A stretch of DNA of 14,975 nucleotides from assembly GCA_052034005.1 (NCBI GenBank), contig JBPOJB010000015.1:1-14975 (forward strand), given 5' to 3'. The notes under the pieces were generated by a model, which saw nothing but the letters and a program-made list of their open reading frames with translations, ran no database searches and was not told where the DNA came from. Positions within the stretch are counted from its first letter, which is position 1. Every line of letters starts with the position of its first letter. The stretch is from JAAYDI01 sp052034005. Its GTDB lineage: Bacteria > Planctomycetota > Planctomycetia > Pirellulales > Pirellulaceae. Below, piece by piece: positions 7,852-14,975 of the stretch. A program made the translations under genes and the position numbers.

Positions 7852-8223
7852 TCACTTCTGCAATCTGTACATCACGGACCACACCGCGTGGAGCGCGTCC
7901 TCATAGTCTCTCTCGTCCGCGCCCTGGTACCTGCCAACCTCCGACTTGAAGTTGTCGTAGTCCAAGTCCTCGCTCAACCCGACAAGCACCTGGGACCAAA
8001 CGGACTTGTCCACGAAGATGCGATAGGCGTAGTCGGTGCCCGTGAACTCCTGGACATCGCACGGCGCCAGGAGAGCGGGGAACCGTTCCTTGAGCGCATC
8101 CAGGTGGCGGCGAACCCGCGCCCGTACCATGATCCGATCAGGATCGACCGGCCGATCGTGACGACCGTCGCCTTGCCGGGCACATACGGCGCTGTAGAAG
8201 CCGTATTTCGTGAAGATCCACAT
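7852..8223 (-). CDS. Small conserved hypothetical protein
   Basis: This encodes 123 residues from ATG at 8223 (MWIFTKYGFYSAV), with GAGGG four bases upstream. A longer in-frame reading to 8274 would overlap the kinase gene end and starts MPDDSRRHTRR, which is less natural. It is a compact alpha/beta protein with MVRARVRRHLDAL, then DYAYRIFVDK, DLDYDNFKSEV and a C-terminal AVWSVMYRLQK. I recall this pattern (MW-F-GF-S, then Y.YR-FV, then DY-NFK, then VW-MY-LQ) from short uncharacterised proteins in many bacteria. No catalytic motif, signal peptide or membrane segment is visible. It lies 40 bases downstream of the kinase-WD40 gene on the same strand, so co-transcription is likely. Confidence 0.8.
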   Translation of the reverse strand: MWIFTKYGFYSAVCARQGDGRHDRPVDPDRIMVRARVRRHLDALKERFPALLAPCDVQEFTGTDYAYRIFVDKSVWSQVLVGLSEDLDYDNFKSEVGRYQGADERDYEDALHAVWSVMYRLQK

Positions 8224-8263
8224 CTGTCCCTCGCAATAGTCTCTACGCGTGTGCCGGCGGGAG

Positions 8264-10438
8264 TCATCTGGCAAGAAGCAACCGATCGACGTCCCATAGT
8301 TTAACAGTCAGGTCGTCGCCGCCCGACGCGAGCCGTCTGTCATCGGGCGAGAACGCGACCGACATCGATTCGCCCTGATGGGCACGCCACGCGAGCAGCC
8401 GGCGGCGCGCGGGCAGGTCCCACAACACGATATTCCCGTCGGCGCCCGCGGACGCGAGCAGTCGGCCGTCGTGCGAGCACGTCGCGCACCACGCCGGACC
8501 CTCGTGAGCCGGCCACGCCGCCTCCTGTGCGTACGTCTTGATATTCCAGATTCGGACCAGCCCGTCGGCGCAGTCTCCGGCAACCAGGTCGCCCGCCGGG
8601 AGCATGACCAGGCTGTTGATCTGCACATCGCAGGTCACCGCTGTGCGCTGCGTGCGGTGAGCCACATCCCAGATGCGCAGCACGCCGTATTCGTCGCCCG
8701 AGATGAGCGTCGTGCCGTCGTCCGAGAAGACCAGCGCTTGCACCCACGCGTCGTGGCCCACCAGCTCGCCCACGTTCTGCCGAGTCGCCATGTCGTACAG
8801 GGCGATGGGGTCATCGTGCAAAGCGGCGGCGAGCAGCTCGCCGGATCGGGAGAACGCCACATGGTGGCCCTTGAGCCGAGCCACCACGGTTTTCGCCGCC
8901 ATGTCCCACAGTTTCAGCAAGTCGTTCTCGGCCGCGGTCGCGAGCAACTTGCCGGAACTGTCGAGCGCCAGGGCGGGGCCCGTGTCGTCCCCCTGGACCA
9001 GCCGGTACGCCAGCCGGCCCGCCGCGAGATCCCACACGAGCACCAGCTGATCGTCATCGCTCGACACGATCTGATGGCCGTCCGGCATGAAAGCCAGGCA
9101 CTCGACCGTATTGCCATGCCCGACCAGCGACATCGCCGGTTCGATCGCGGCGACGGCGGTCGGCGGCTTCGATGTGGATATCAACCCGCCTGCCTCGCCC
9201 CCATCGCCGCGCGGCCAGAAGAACCAAGCCGCCGCAGCTGCCAGCACGGCCAACGCGGCGGTGCCCCCTGCGAACCACGCGCGGCGGTCGGGCCGTGAGG
9301 ACGCACGCCGCGGTTCAACCAGGGGCACGTAAGGCACCACATCCAGTGCGGATTCCGCATCGTCCTCCTCTTGCCCCGCTGCAGGATCACTGTGCAACAG
9401 CGGCATGAGTGCACTGAGCAGCTCGTCGGCCGAGCCGAACCGATCCTCCGGCCGCTTGGCGACCAGCTGCTGGAAGATCTCGTCCAGCTCCGCCGGCACG
9501 TCCGGTCGCACGCCGCTCAGCGAGGGAGGCACGGCTTCGCGGTGGGCGAGCAGGCAGTCGAGCCACGAGCTGCGCTCGTACACGTGCTGGCCGGTGAGCA
9601 AGTGGAAGAGGCAGCAGCCGAGGCTGTACAGATCGACGCGGTGGTCGATCTCGCGGCCACTCTCCGCCTGTTCGGGCGCCATGTAGCCGACGGTGCCCAC
9701 CACCTGGTCCACCTGGGTCAGCGGCTCCCCGGGGTGCTCCGACAGGATGCCGAGCGCCGGGTTCGTGATCCGCGCGAGCCCGAGGTCCAGGATCTTGATC
9801 GTGCCCTGGCGATCGCGCAACAGGTTCGACGGTTTGATGTCCCGATGGATGATCCCCGCCGCATGGATCGCACGCAGGCCACGCGCAGCCTGGGCGATGT
9901 ACTCGACCGCCTCGGCAACCGAGAACTGGTGGCCGCGTTTCAGCAGGTCGTGCAAGGTTTCACCTTCCACCAGTTCCATGACCAGGTACAGCATGCCGTG
10001 AGCCTCGCCCGCATCGTATGCCCTGATGATGTTCGGATGGGACAACTGGGCGATCGTCTTGATTTCGCGCTGGAAGCGCGGCACGACACCCTCCTTGTCC
10101 GCCACGTCCGCTCGCAGTCGTTTGAGCGCCACGCGCCGATGCATTGGACGATGCAACGCCAGGAACACATGTCCCATGCCGCCCTGCCCGATCGGCTCGA
10201 GCACCAGGTAGTCGCCGAGGCACAGGCCGTGCCACTGGCCCTGGAGCAGTTGATCGCGCTGGTACGGCGTGAGCCGGCCATCGTCCACCAAGCGGCGGGC
10301 GAGTCGTGCCACATAGACGTCGTCTGCCTCGGTCGGGTGGTCCGACCTCAGGCGCAGGAGCTCCGCTTGCGGCAACACCGCCAGGCTGCGCAGACCGACC
10401 AGGAATTCGTCGAGGGACACCACGGCAGCCGACTCCAC
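8264..10438 (-). CDS. Transmembrane Ser/Thr protein kinase with WD40 propeller
   Basis: This encodes 724 residues. The kinase domain (about 77-348) is intact: glycine loop GQGGMG (84-89), VALK Lys106, alpha-C Glu125, HRDIKPSN (catalytic Asp200), DLG Asp218 and APEQ (254-257). A helical region (1-70) with LTPYQRDQLLQG, common ahead of planctomycete kinases, precedes it. A membrane helix spans about 388-408. Seven WD40 blades (about 438-724) form one propeller, so the kinase is cytoplasmic and the propeller lies across the membrane. The third blade is compressed (GHHVAFS lacks about six residues). The start is GTG at 10438, but another GTG five codons in has a better-placed GGAG and may be used. 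It is divergent from the ECF sigma gene, suggesting the sigma factor or its regulators as substrates. Confidence 0.93.
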   Translation of the reverse strand: MESAAVVSLDEFLVGLRSLAVLPQAELLRLRSDHPTEADDVYVARLARRLVDDGRLTPYQRDQLLQGQWHGLCLGDYLVLEPIGQGGMGHVFLALHRPMHRRVALKRLRADVADKEGVVPRFQREIKTIAQLSHPNIIRAYDAGEAHGMLYLVMELVEGETLHDLLKRGHQFSVAEAVEYIAQAARGLRAIHAAGIIHRDIKPSNLLRDRQGTIKILDLGLARITNPALGILSEHPGEPLTQVDQVVGTVGYMAPEQAESGREIDHRVDLYSLGCCLFHLLTGQHVYERSSWLDCLLAHREAVPPSLSGVRPDVPAELDEIFQQLVAKRPEDRFGSADELLSALMPLLHSDPAAGQEEDDAESALDVVPYVPLVEPRRASSRPDRRAWFAGGTAALAVLAAAAAWFFWPRGDGGEAGGLISTSKPPTAVAAIEPAMSLVGHGNTVECLAFMPDGHQIVSSDDDQLVLVWDLAAGRLAYRLVQGDDTGPALALDSSGKLLATAAENDLLKLWDMAAKTVVARLKGHHVAFSRSGELLAAALHDDPIALYDMATRQNVGELVGHDAWVQALVFSDDGTTLISGDEYGVLRIWDVAHRTQRTAVTCDVQINSLVMLPAGDLVAGDCADGLVRIWNIKTYAQEAAWPAHEGPAWCATCSHDGRLLASAGADGNIVLWDLPARRRLLAWRAHQGESMSVAFSPDDRRLASGGDDLTVKLWDVDRLLLAR

Positions 10439-10598
10439 AGGGGCCCGGGAGACGATGCCGTTAGCTTATCGCCGCGGTCCAGGTCCGGCAAGCAATGCAG
10501 CGGCCATGGCATTCCAGAAACGAATACGCGTGCCGACGCGTCTGTGACAGTCGCCGCGAAAACGGTACATTGGATCGCGCGATTCAGGAGAGACCGAC
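10439..10598. promoter_or_regulatory. Divergent kinase / ECF sigma intergenic region
   Basis: These 160 bases must carry promoters for both flanking genes. On the plus strand GTGACA (10544-10549) and TACATT (10566-10571), 16 bases apart, could serve the sigma gene and would give a leader of about 20 bases. A perfect hairpin-like repeat, ACGCGT-GCCG-ACGCGT (10526-10541), sits just upstream and could be an operator. No clear minus-strand promoter was recognised. These are pattern matches to a general consensus, which may not hold in this organism. Confidence 0.4.
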
Positions 10599-11366
10599 GT
10601 GGACGAAGACAGCGTGCACTTGCGACTCAGCCGCATCTCCACGGTCTGGACGCTCGTCGCCGAGGCCGGCCGCGGACCTGCGCTCGACAGGCCCGATCCG
10701 CGATTGGCGTTGATCCAGCGTTATCAAGGGGCCGCCTACCGCTACCTCCTGGCCGCGGTGCGCGACCCGGACGTCGCCGACGAACTCTTCCAGGAGTTTG
10801 CGCTGCGTGTCGTCCAGGGTCGGTTCGCGCGCGCGGAGCCGACCAAAGGCCGCTTCCGCGATTACCTCAAATCCGCGCTGATCAATCTGATCACCGATCA
10901 CCGCCGGGCGCGACAGAGACGTTCGTCGGCAGTCGCCCCGCCGCTGTTCGAGGCTGTGGCTGTGGCCGCGGATCGGGGGCCGGACGATCTGGACGCATCG
11001 TTCGTGGCCAGCATGCGGGACGAATTGCTGGCCCGGGCCTGGGCGCATCTAGCGCAGACTGAGCAGCAGGGCGGCCCGCGCCATTACAGCCTGCTCCGTT
11101 TCCGCGCGGACCACCCTACGCTCAACTCCGCCGAAATGGCGGACCAGCTCAATGCAGAGTCGCGCTCGAAGAACCCCTGGACCGAGACCGCGCTGCGGAA
11201 GGCCCTGCAGCGTGCACGCGCAGCATTCGCGGACTTCCTCGTGGCGGACGTCGCGCATTCGCTCGGCCATCCCACGGCTGAACAGCTGCGGCAGGAACTC
11301 GACGATCTGGGCCTGCTCACATACTGCGTCGCGGCGATCGCCCGCCGCCATCCGCCGACACTCTAA
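10599..11366 (+). CDS. ECF-type RNA polymerase sigma factor
   Basis: This encodes 255 residues from GTG at 10599, with AGGAG eight bases upstream. Region 2 spans about 34-105, with DPDVADELFQEFALRVVQ (core-binding helix) and GRFRDYLKSALINLITDHRR (-10 recognition side). Region 4 lies near 150-220 (AEMADQLNA, then TALRKALQRARAAFADFLV). The linker is longer than in typical ECF factors. The tail (EELRQELDDLGLL-like, about 225-255) matches what I recall of planctomycete sigma factors that pair with Ser/Thr kinases. There is no adjacent zinc-type anti-sigma gene. It is divergent from the kinase-WD40 gene, so control by phosphorylation is the likely scheme. The two secreted-protein genes downstream are candidate targets. 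Confidence 0.85.
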   Translation: MDEDSVHLRLSRISTVWTLVAEAGRGPALDRPDPRLALIQRYQGAAYRYLLAAVRDPDVADELFQEFALRVVQGRFARAEPTKGRFRDYLKSALINLITDHRRARQRRSSAVAPPLFEAVAVAADRGPDDLDASFVASMRDELLARAWAHLAQTEQQGGPRHYSLLRFRADHPTLNSAEMADQLNAESRSKNPWTETALRKALQRARAAFADFLVADVAHSLGHPTAEQLRQELDDLGLLTYCVAAIARRHPPTL

Positions 11367-11408
11367 CGTGTTGGGGCAAAGCCTTTTGCGCAAACGGGGA
11401 CGCCCCCC

Positions 11409-11421
11409 AAAACCGTGCTCC
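11409..11421 (+). promoter_or_regulatory. Shared 13-base motif upstream of secreted gene 1
   Basis: AAAACCGTGCTCC occurs here and again, identical, at 12603-12615 ahead of the second secreted-protein gene. The shorter core AAAACGGT also occurs at 10559-10566 before the sigma gene and at 14609-14616 just after the last complete gene. It could be a common promoter or operator element. It could also be a decayed interspersed repeat, since the distance to the next start varies (150 and 42 bases). Confidence 0.3.
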
Positions 11422-11558
11422 CGAATTCCTGTCACACATTGCGCTTAGCCCGTAGTAGAGAGCGGTGGGAGGCCCGGGCAGCGACCTGCGGCCGACCGGA
11501 TTCTGCTTGTTCTCCAGGTAGCCAAACGCGTCCTCGAAAAACCAAGGAGCCACGAACC

Positions 11559-12542
11559 ATGAGACACGCAAATCGCTGGCAGATGACAGGGTTGGGACTG
11601 ATGGTGGCCTGCATCATGGGCGCCGTTCCCCGCACCGTTTCCGCCGAAGGCCCTCAACGCACTTCGTCCGGTACGAACCACGTCCCGGCAGGGAAAGCAA
11701 AACCGTCCGATCCGCAGGTCGTGCGAGCGCCCGAGGCGCCGAACCCCGCGCCCGGATCGCAGAAATCCAACCAGATGCCTGCCAAGCCCCAGCCGAGCAA
11801 CAAGGGCGGCGGCTCATGGGTCATCGTGCCCAAGGACAGCCCTAACAAGGGCGGCGGCTCATGGGGCATCGTGCCCAAGAACAGCGATGCGGCTGCCAGC
11901 GGCACCAAGAGCCCCGGATTCGGGCAGGCGCCACCCAGCAAGAGCCTTCCTGAACCCAATAGCAACGAACCGGAACGCGTGCGAGCGCCGGAGGCGCCGA
12001 ACGCCGCGCCAGGGCAGACACCGAACCCCGCGCCCGGACCGCAGGAATCCAAGCAGAAGCCTGCCAAGCCCCAACCCACCGTCGACGACTGGGTCGCAGC
12101 CGCGGGCGCCATCGTGGGTATGGCCTCCAGCATGATGGGCGGCGGGAACGCGGGTTACGGTGCCCCGAGCTACGACGGAGCGGATTACGGCGCGGCCGGT
12201 AACGCGTCGCCCGAAGCGGACGCGTACCCCCCGCTTGTCGATGCGGACGCCGGCGAGGTGCCGACCAATCCGCCGCCAGCCGCTCTGATGCGCATCGCCA
12301 TCGTCAACCCGACGGATAACGAAGTCACGCTGCACTTCCTGCTCGATGGTCAACCCCAGACACTCGAAGCAGGCATGCGGATCGACTACACGGTCACGCG
12401 CCCTGTCCTGATCAAGTTCAGTCGAGGGGCACAATTCGGTGTGGGCCGCTACCGGCTGGACGAGCACCTTTACAAATTCCGATCGACCGACCACGGATGG
12501 GAACTGTATCGATCGCCCTACGTCGAGGCGATTCAGCAGTAG
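11559..12542 (+). CDS. Secreted Pro/Gly-rich protein with C-terminal beta domain
   Basis: This encodes 327 residues from ATG at 11559, with AAGGAG nine bases upstream. An upstream extension of the frame to 11415 has no such site. A signal peptide (MRHANRW... to TVSA, cleavage near 29) leads into a Pro/Gly/Asn/Lys-rich linker. The linker has a 45-bp in-frame duplication (NKGGGSWVIVPKDSP then NKGGGSWGIVPKNS, from 11799 and 11844) and two RAPEAPN-PAPG blocks. From about residue 243 a compact domain follows (MRIAIVNPTDNEVTLHFLL, GVGRYRL, STDHGWELY). I recall similar tails on other planctomycete exported proteins of unknown function. It may be an envelope or matrix component; no enzyme motif is seen. 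Confidence 0.85.
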   Translation: MRHANRWQMTGLGLMVACIMGAVPRTVSAEGPQRTSSGTNHVPAGKAKPSDPQVVRAPEAPNPAPGSQKSNQMPAKPQPSNKGGGSWVIVPKDSPNKGGGSWGIVPKNSDAAASGTKSPGFGQAPPSKSLPEPNSNEPERVRAPEAPNAAPGQTPNPAPGPQESKQKPAKPQPTVDDWVAAAGAIVGMASSMMGGGNAGYGAPSYDGADYGAAGNASPEADAYPPLVDADAGEVPTNPPPAALMRIAIVNPTDNEVTLHFLLDGQPQTLEAGMRIDYTVTRPVLIKFSRGAQFGVGRYRLDEHLYKFRSTDHGWELYRSPYVEAIQQ

Positions 12543-12548
12543 GCCGGT

Positions 12549-12581
12549 GACCGTGGGACAGCCATTTCGCCGGTCACGGTC
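12549..12581 (+). terminator. Weak hairpin between secreted genes
   Basis: GACCGTG (12549-12555) and CACGGTC (12575-12581) form a seven-base-pair stem with a 19-base loop just after the stop of the first secreted gene. There is no following T run, so a classical intrinsic terminator is not shown. It may be a processing or attenuation hairpin, or chance. Confidence 0.25.
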
Positions 12582-12602
12582 TGACGACAATACCACGCTC
12601 AG

Positions 12603-12615
12603 AAAACCGTGCTCC
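12603..12615 (+). promoter_or_regulatory. Shared 13-base motif upstream of secreted gene 2
   Basis: This is the second exact copy of AAAACCGTGCTCC, 42 bases ahead of the ATG at 12645. It is followed by TAGACACCC, whereas the first copy is followed by CGAATTCC, so similarity is confined to the 13-mer. Confidence 0.3.
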
Positions 12616-12644
12616 TAGACACCCATTCCGCGAGGGCAATAGCC

Positions 12645-14603
12645 ATGGGTACCGTGCACAAGAGAGAGATCGTCGGAGCAATTGCGATCTCGGTCGCCAT
12701 CGCCGTCGGCGCGAAGCCGAGCGTCTGTACCGCTCAGCGAGCGCCGCTCCGGGTAGCTGGTAACCCGCAGACTCAGGCCACTGTCATAGCCCGACCGACC
12801 ATGGTGGCCGGACAGGTGGACCGATTAGTGGCCAGGCAGCCGCAGCCGGGCGCAGCAGACATTCAAGACCATCGACCGAGCGCTCGGCCGGGCGCAAGCC
12901 GGCCGGCGAGCCGCCCCGCTTTCGCGGCGCCGCTGTGGTTTCCGGCCAAGGCACTGCCGCCATTGATCGTCAACACGCAGCCCGTGCCGCCGCAGAAACC
13001 GGCCCTGTCCCGTCAGGGAGTCGTGAATCGCAATCCGGTAACGCGCCCGGTCAATGCCCGGCCCAGTGTTACCGTGACGCGGCCGGGTGCGGCCGGCGCT
13101 CCGATCGCCCGGCCGTCCTCCGGGATCATCTCAGCCACCAGGTCCCCGGCCGACGGCGGACGGCACGACAGCTCGAGACTCATACCGGCGCTCACGCCGC
13201 TGGTCCCCAATAGCAGTCTGTCGCGCGATGCAGCGCCGGCCAACGCAACTGCCAAGTACGTACAGCCCAAAGGCCCGCTGACCATCACCAGTCAGCATGT
13301 CTACACGTCACATTCTGGCCTGTTCCTCAGGAAGAACGCGACGACTCAGGACGGGGAGCAATTCGTAACCTTCGAGCGCCTGACAGATGAGCAGATGAAG
13401 CAATTCGCCAAGGACACTGAGTGGGCCAACCGGAAATACTGGCGCATGCAGTTCATCGCTGACAAACTGCAGCTGCCCGACCAGAAGGTCACCATCCTGG
13501 ACCCCCAATCGCCCTTCTACTTCAAGCCGGGCGTGACTGCCGATCCCGGTCACGCCGCCTCTCCCTGGATGCCGGCCAGCGCGCCGGAGGCCAAGTCCGA
13601 CCTGGCGTGGGCCGCGGCCAATGACGCCCGATGGTATGCCGACTATCGCCGACGAGTGGACTCGAACCCCGCGGCCGCCGACCCCGCGGCCGGCAATGGC
13701 GTTCCCGCACACCACCAGGAGGGCGGCAAGGGGAACCACGCAAGCGGCCTCGATTCGGGAGGACCGCCGGCAGGGTCCAGCAAACCCGACTCCAGCGGCA
13801 TCGCAGGGCATCCCGGCGAGGAGCCGGGCTCGAGTTCAGGATCACACGAACGACCTGAGGACATGGGTCCCATGCCACCGGCCGGCACCACGACGGTCGA
13901 AGTGGAGAACGAATACGGCCCGCCGGCGGAGGATGCACCGAAGAGCAGTTGGGGCGGTATATCCGACAAGGATTACGAGACGTTCCGCGCCTGCATGGTG
14001 TACGGTTGCTCGGGCATTCTGAACGGCGGCAAGAACCCCGGCGCGACCGGCGGCGTCCAAGGAAATGCCGACCAGGAGAACAGTGACGGCGGGACGGCCG
14101 GCGCGAGCCAGGACGACACCGGCTCCGACGACGACAGCAGCAACAGCGGCGATGACGATGAGGACGATAACAACAATTCGTCATCAGGGTCGGATGACGG
14201 AGCAGACTCGAGTGAAAGCGGGTACACACCCGGCGCGGACGCCTCGGGCGGCAGCCACCCCTCGGGCGCTGAGGAATTGAAGTACAGCCTGTTCCAGAAG
14301 CTCGGCTACCTGTTCCACAGCCGCAATTTCGGCCCGCGGTTCCCATTGGTCGGCGATCCGCGTCCGGAGCGCGGCGGGGCCGCCGGCGACACGCAGGGCG
14401 GGCACGGCACGGCGCAGCTCGCCGGGTCACCGGGCCAGCACCCGAAGACCCCGCCCAGTGCCGGCAAGAACGTGCTCGTCAACGGCGACCTGCGCAAGAA
14501 GACCGGTCCGGCGGGCCCCGACAAGGCGAGCGCCGAGGATGGTTTCAGCGACCAGTTCCTGCGGACGTTCGAGGTGATCGACCCGGTGCCGATCGACAAG
14601 TGA
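12645..14603 (+). CDS. Large secreted low-complexity protein, unknown function
   Basis: This encodes 652 residues from ATG at 12645, with GAGGG eight bases upstream. A GTG at 12609 would place 12 residues before an obvious signal peptide and is less likely. The signal peptide ends near SVCTA-Q (residue ~30). A Pro/Arg/Ala-rich, probably disordered stretch follows to about 200. A more ordered segment spans about 204-294 (TITSQHVYTSHSGLFLRK, then FERLTDEQMKQFAKDTEW). Gly/Ser/Pro linkers, a CMVYGC pair near 449-454, and an acidic Asp/Ser/Asn tract (about 491-525) come next. The last part contains YSLFQKLGYLFHSRNFGPRF and ends TFEVIDPVPIDK. I do not recognise a family. The acidic tract could bind calcium or be a flexible surface spacer. 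It follows the first secreted gene by 102 bases, possibly in one transcript. Confidence 0.8.
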   Translation: MGTVHKREIVGAIAISVAIAVGAKPSVCTAQRAPLRVAGNPQTQATVIARPTMVAGQVDRLVARQPQPGAADIQDHRPSARPGASRPASRPAFAAPLWFPAKALPPLIVNTQPVPPQKPALSRQGVVNRNPVTRPVNARPSVTVTRPGAAGAPIARPSSGIISATRSPADGGRHDSSRLIPALTPLVPNSSLSRDAAPANATAKYVQPKGPLTITSQHVYTSHSGLFLRKNATTQDGEQFVTFERLTDEQMKQFAKDTEWANRKYWRMQFIADKLQLPDQKVTILDPQSPFYFKPGVTADPGHAASPWMPASAPEAKSDLAWAAANDARWYADYRRRVDSNPAAADPAAGNGVPAHHQEGGKGNHASGLDSGGPPAGSSKPDSSGIAGHPGEEPGSSSGSHERPEDMGPMPPAGTTTVEVENEYGPPAEDAPKSSWGGISDKDYETFRACMVYGCSGILNGGKNPGATGGVQGNADQENSDGGTAGASQDDTGSDDDSSNSGDDDEDDNNNSSSGSDDGADSSESGYTPGADASGGSHPSGAEELKYSLFQKLGYLFHSRNFGPRFPLVGDPRPERGGAAGDTQGGHGTAQLAGSPGQHPKTPPSAGKNVLVNGDLRKKTGPAGPDKASAEDGFSDQFLRTFEVIDPVPIDK

Positions 14604-14901
14604 CCCAAAAAACGGTCAGGACTCATTAATGCGGTTTGACGTGCCATGACTGTCTGCGTAGACCTGTGCCGCCTGCTGTTCCTCTGGCATTTGCCTGGAG
14701 ACTTCCGCTTGGTCCGGCGGTTGGCACGACTGCTGGAGCAGGCAGGAGCAACGCGCCTGGCTGAATCGTGACGGCAAGCGAGCCTGAGCGCAAGGCCGGT
14801 GAGTCCGCCTTCAGTCTGCCTGCCGCACGCATGCGAGGCCGGCGTCATAGTGAGTTTCTGTTGCGGAAAGGAAATCCGCGTGTCTTTTTGCGCGGGACGC
14901 A
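14604..14901. other. Intergenic stretch, nothing firm
   Basis: These ~300 bases follow the large secreted gene. CCCAAAAAACGGTCAGG at the very start carries the AAAACGGT core seen upstream. I see no open frame with a ribosome binding site, and only a weak CCGCG/CGCGG stem at 14876-14895 with a T-rich loop. A minus-strand frame from 14941 reads through into the secreted gene but is Arg/Ser-rich and looks like a shadow. Confidence 0.4.
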
Positions 14902-14929
14902 TTGACCAAAAGAAACGCATCCTTATCCT
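14902..14929 (+). promoter_or_regulatory. Candidate promoter for the right-edge gene
   Basis: TTGACC (14902-14907) and TATCCT (14924-14929) are 16 bases apart, five of six and four of six matches to the general -35/-10 consensus. If it is real, transcription would begin near 14936, and the left arm of the inverted repeat described next would be promoter DNA rather than RNA. Confidence 0.4.
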
Positions 14930-14970
14930 CTGGTTATTCACAACTCATTTACACGGAGGACAAGGATGCG
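14916..14970 (+). promoter_or_regulatory. Inverted repeat covering RBS and start codon
   Basis: CGCATCCTTATCCTC (14916-14930) pairs with GAGGACAAGGATGCG (14956-14970) at 14 of 15 positions, with one A-C mismatch, around a 25-base loop. The right arm contains most of the Shine-Dalgarno site (GGAGGA, 14955-14960) and the whole ATG (14966-14968). As RNA this would sequester the start site of the next gene; as DNA it could be a split operator overlapping the -10 region. Confidence 0.65.
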
Positions 14971-14975
14971 TCAGA
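14966..14975 (+). CDS. Start of a gene cut by the window edge
   Basis: ATG at 14966 follows GGAGGA by five bases and reads Met-Arg-Gln before the window ends. The strong ribosome binding site, and the structured leader in front of it, make this a credible start. Only three codons are visible, so nothing can be said about the product. Confidence 0.65.

Noticed and set aside
9371..11062. 563-codon open frame on the plus strand
   Set aside because: It is antisense to the intact kinase gene, runs out of frame through the sigma gene, and has His/Gln/Arg-rich noise composition.
13522..14430. 302-codon minus-strand open frame
   Set aside because: It is a shadow of the secreted protein gene, extremely Arg/Pro-rich with no ribosome binding site.

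Overview
The window is GC-rich and looks chromosomal, most likely from a planctomycete or close relative. The pointers are an N-terminal Ser/Thr kinase joined through one membrane helix to a WD40 propeller, a second very long membrane-anchored WD40 protein with many 'FSPDG' turns, a planctomycete-type ECF sigma factor, secreted Pro/Gly-rich proteins of unknown function, and interspersed heptamer and palindromic repeats. This rests on protein-family resemblance only; there is no rRNA or other marker.

Layout. Positions 1-558 are about 3.8 copies of a 146-bp tandem repeat that runs off the left edge. Positions 559-1016 hold no firm gene, although about 655-821 looks like the C-terminal scrap of one. 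From 1017 to 10438 everything is on the minus strand. In transcription order this is: the kinase-WD40 gene (8264-10438); a small conserved hypothetical gene (7852-8223); a repeat cluster (7034-7757) made of two ~95% identical direct repeats around a REP-like palindrome; a decapitated SF1 helicase C-terminus (6528 to ~7033) that still overlaps by ATGA with an intact DEDDh exonuclease (5890-6531); a weak, probably frame-disrupted small ORF (5439-5764); a secreted PDZ-type gene broken by an in-frame TGA (5128-5436); and the kinase-less WD40 protein (1017-5081). The plus strand then carries the ECF sigma factor (10599-11366), divergent from the kinase, followed by two secreted low-complexity proteins (11559-12542 and 12645-14603). 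The last ten bases are the start of another gene, whose Shine-Dalgarno site and start codon lie inside a 15-bp inverted repeat.

How it fits together. The divergent kinase-WD40/ECF pair resembles the planctomycete arrangement in which an ECF sigma factor is controlled by a Ser/Thr kinase rather than by a classical anti-sigma factor. The two secreted proteins downstream are plausible targets; this is inference from order. The middle of the window (5.1-7.8 kb) is a decay zone with a truncated helicase, a nonsense-interrupted PDZ gene and a probable frameshift, in and beside expanded repeats. The most unusual structures are the start-site stem at the right end, the nonsense PDZ gene, and the repeat cluster that cuts the helicase. 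I did not find a convincing, complete new defence or biosynthetic system.
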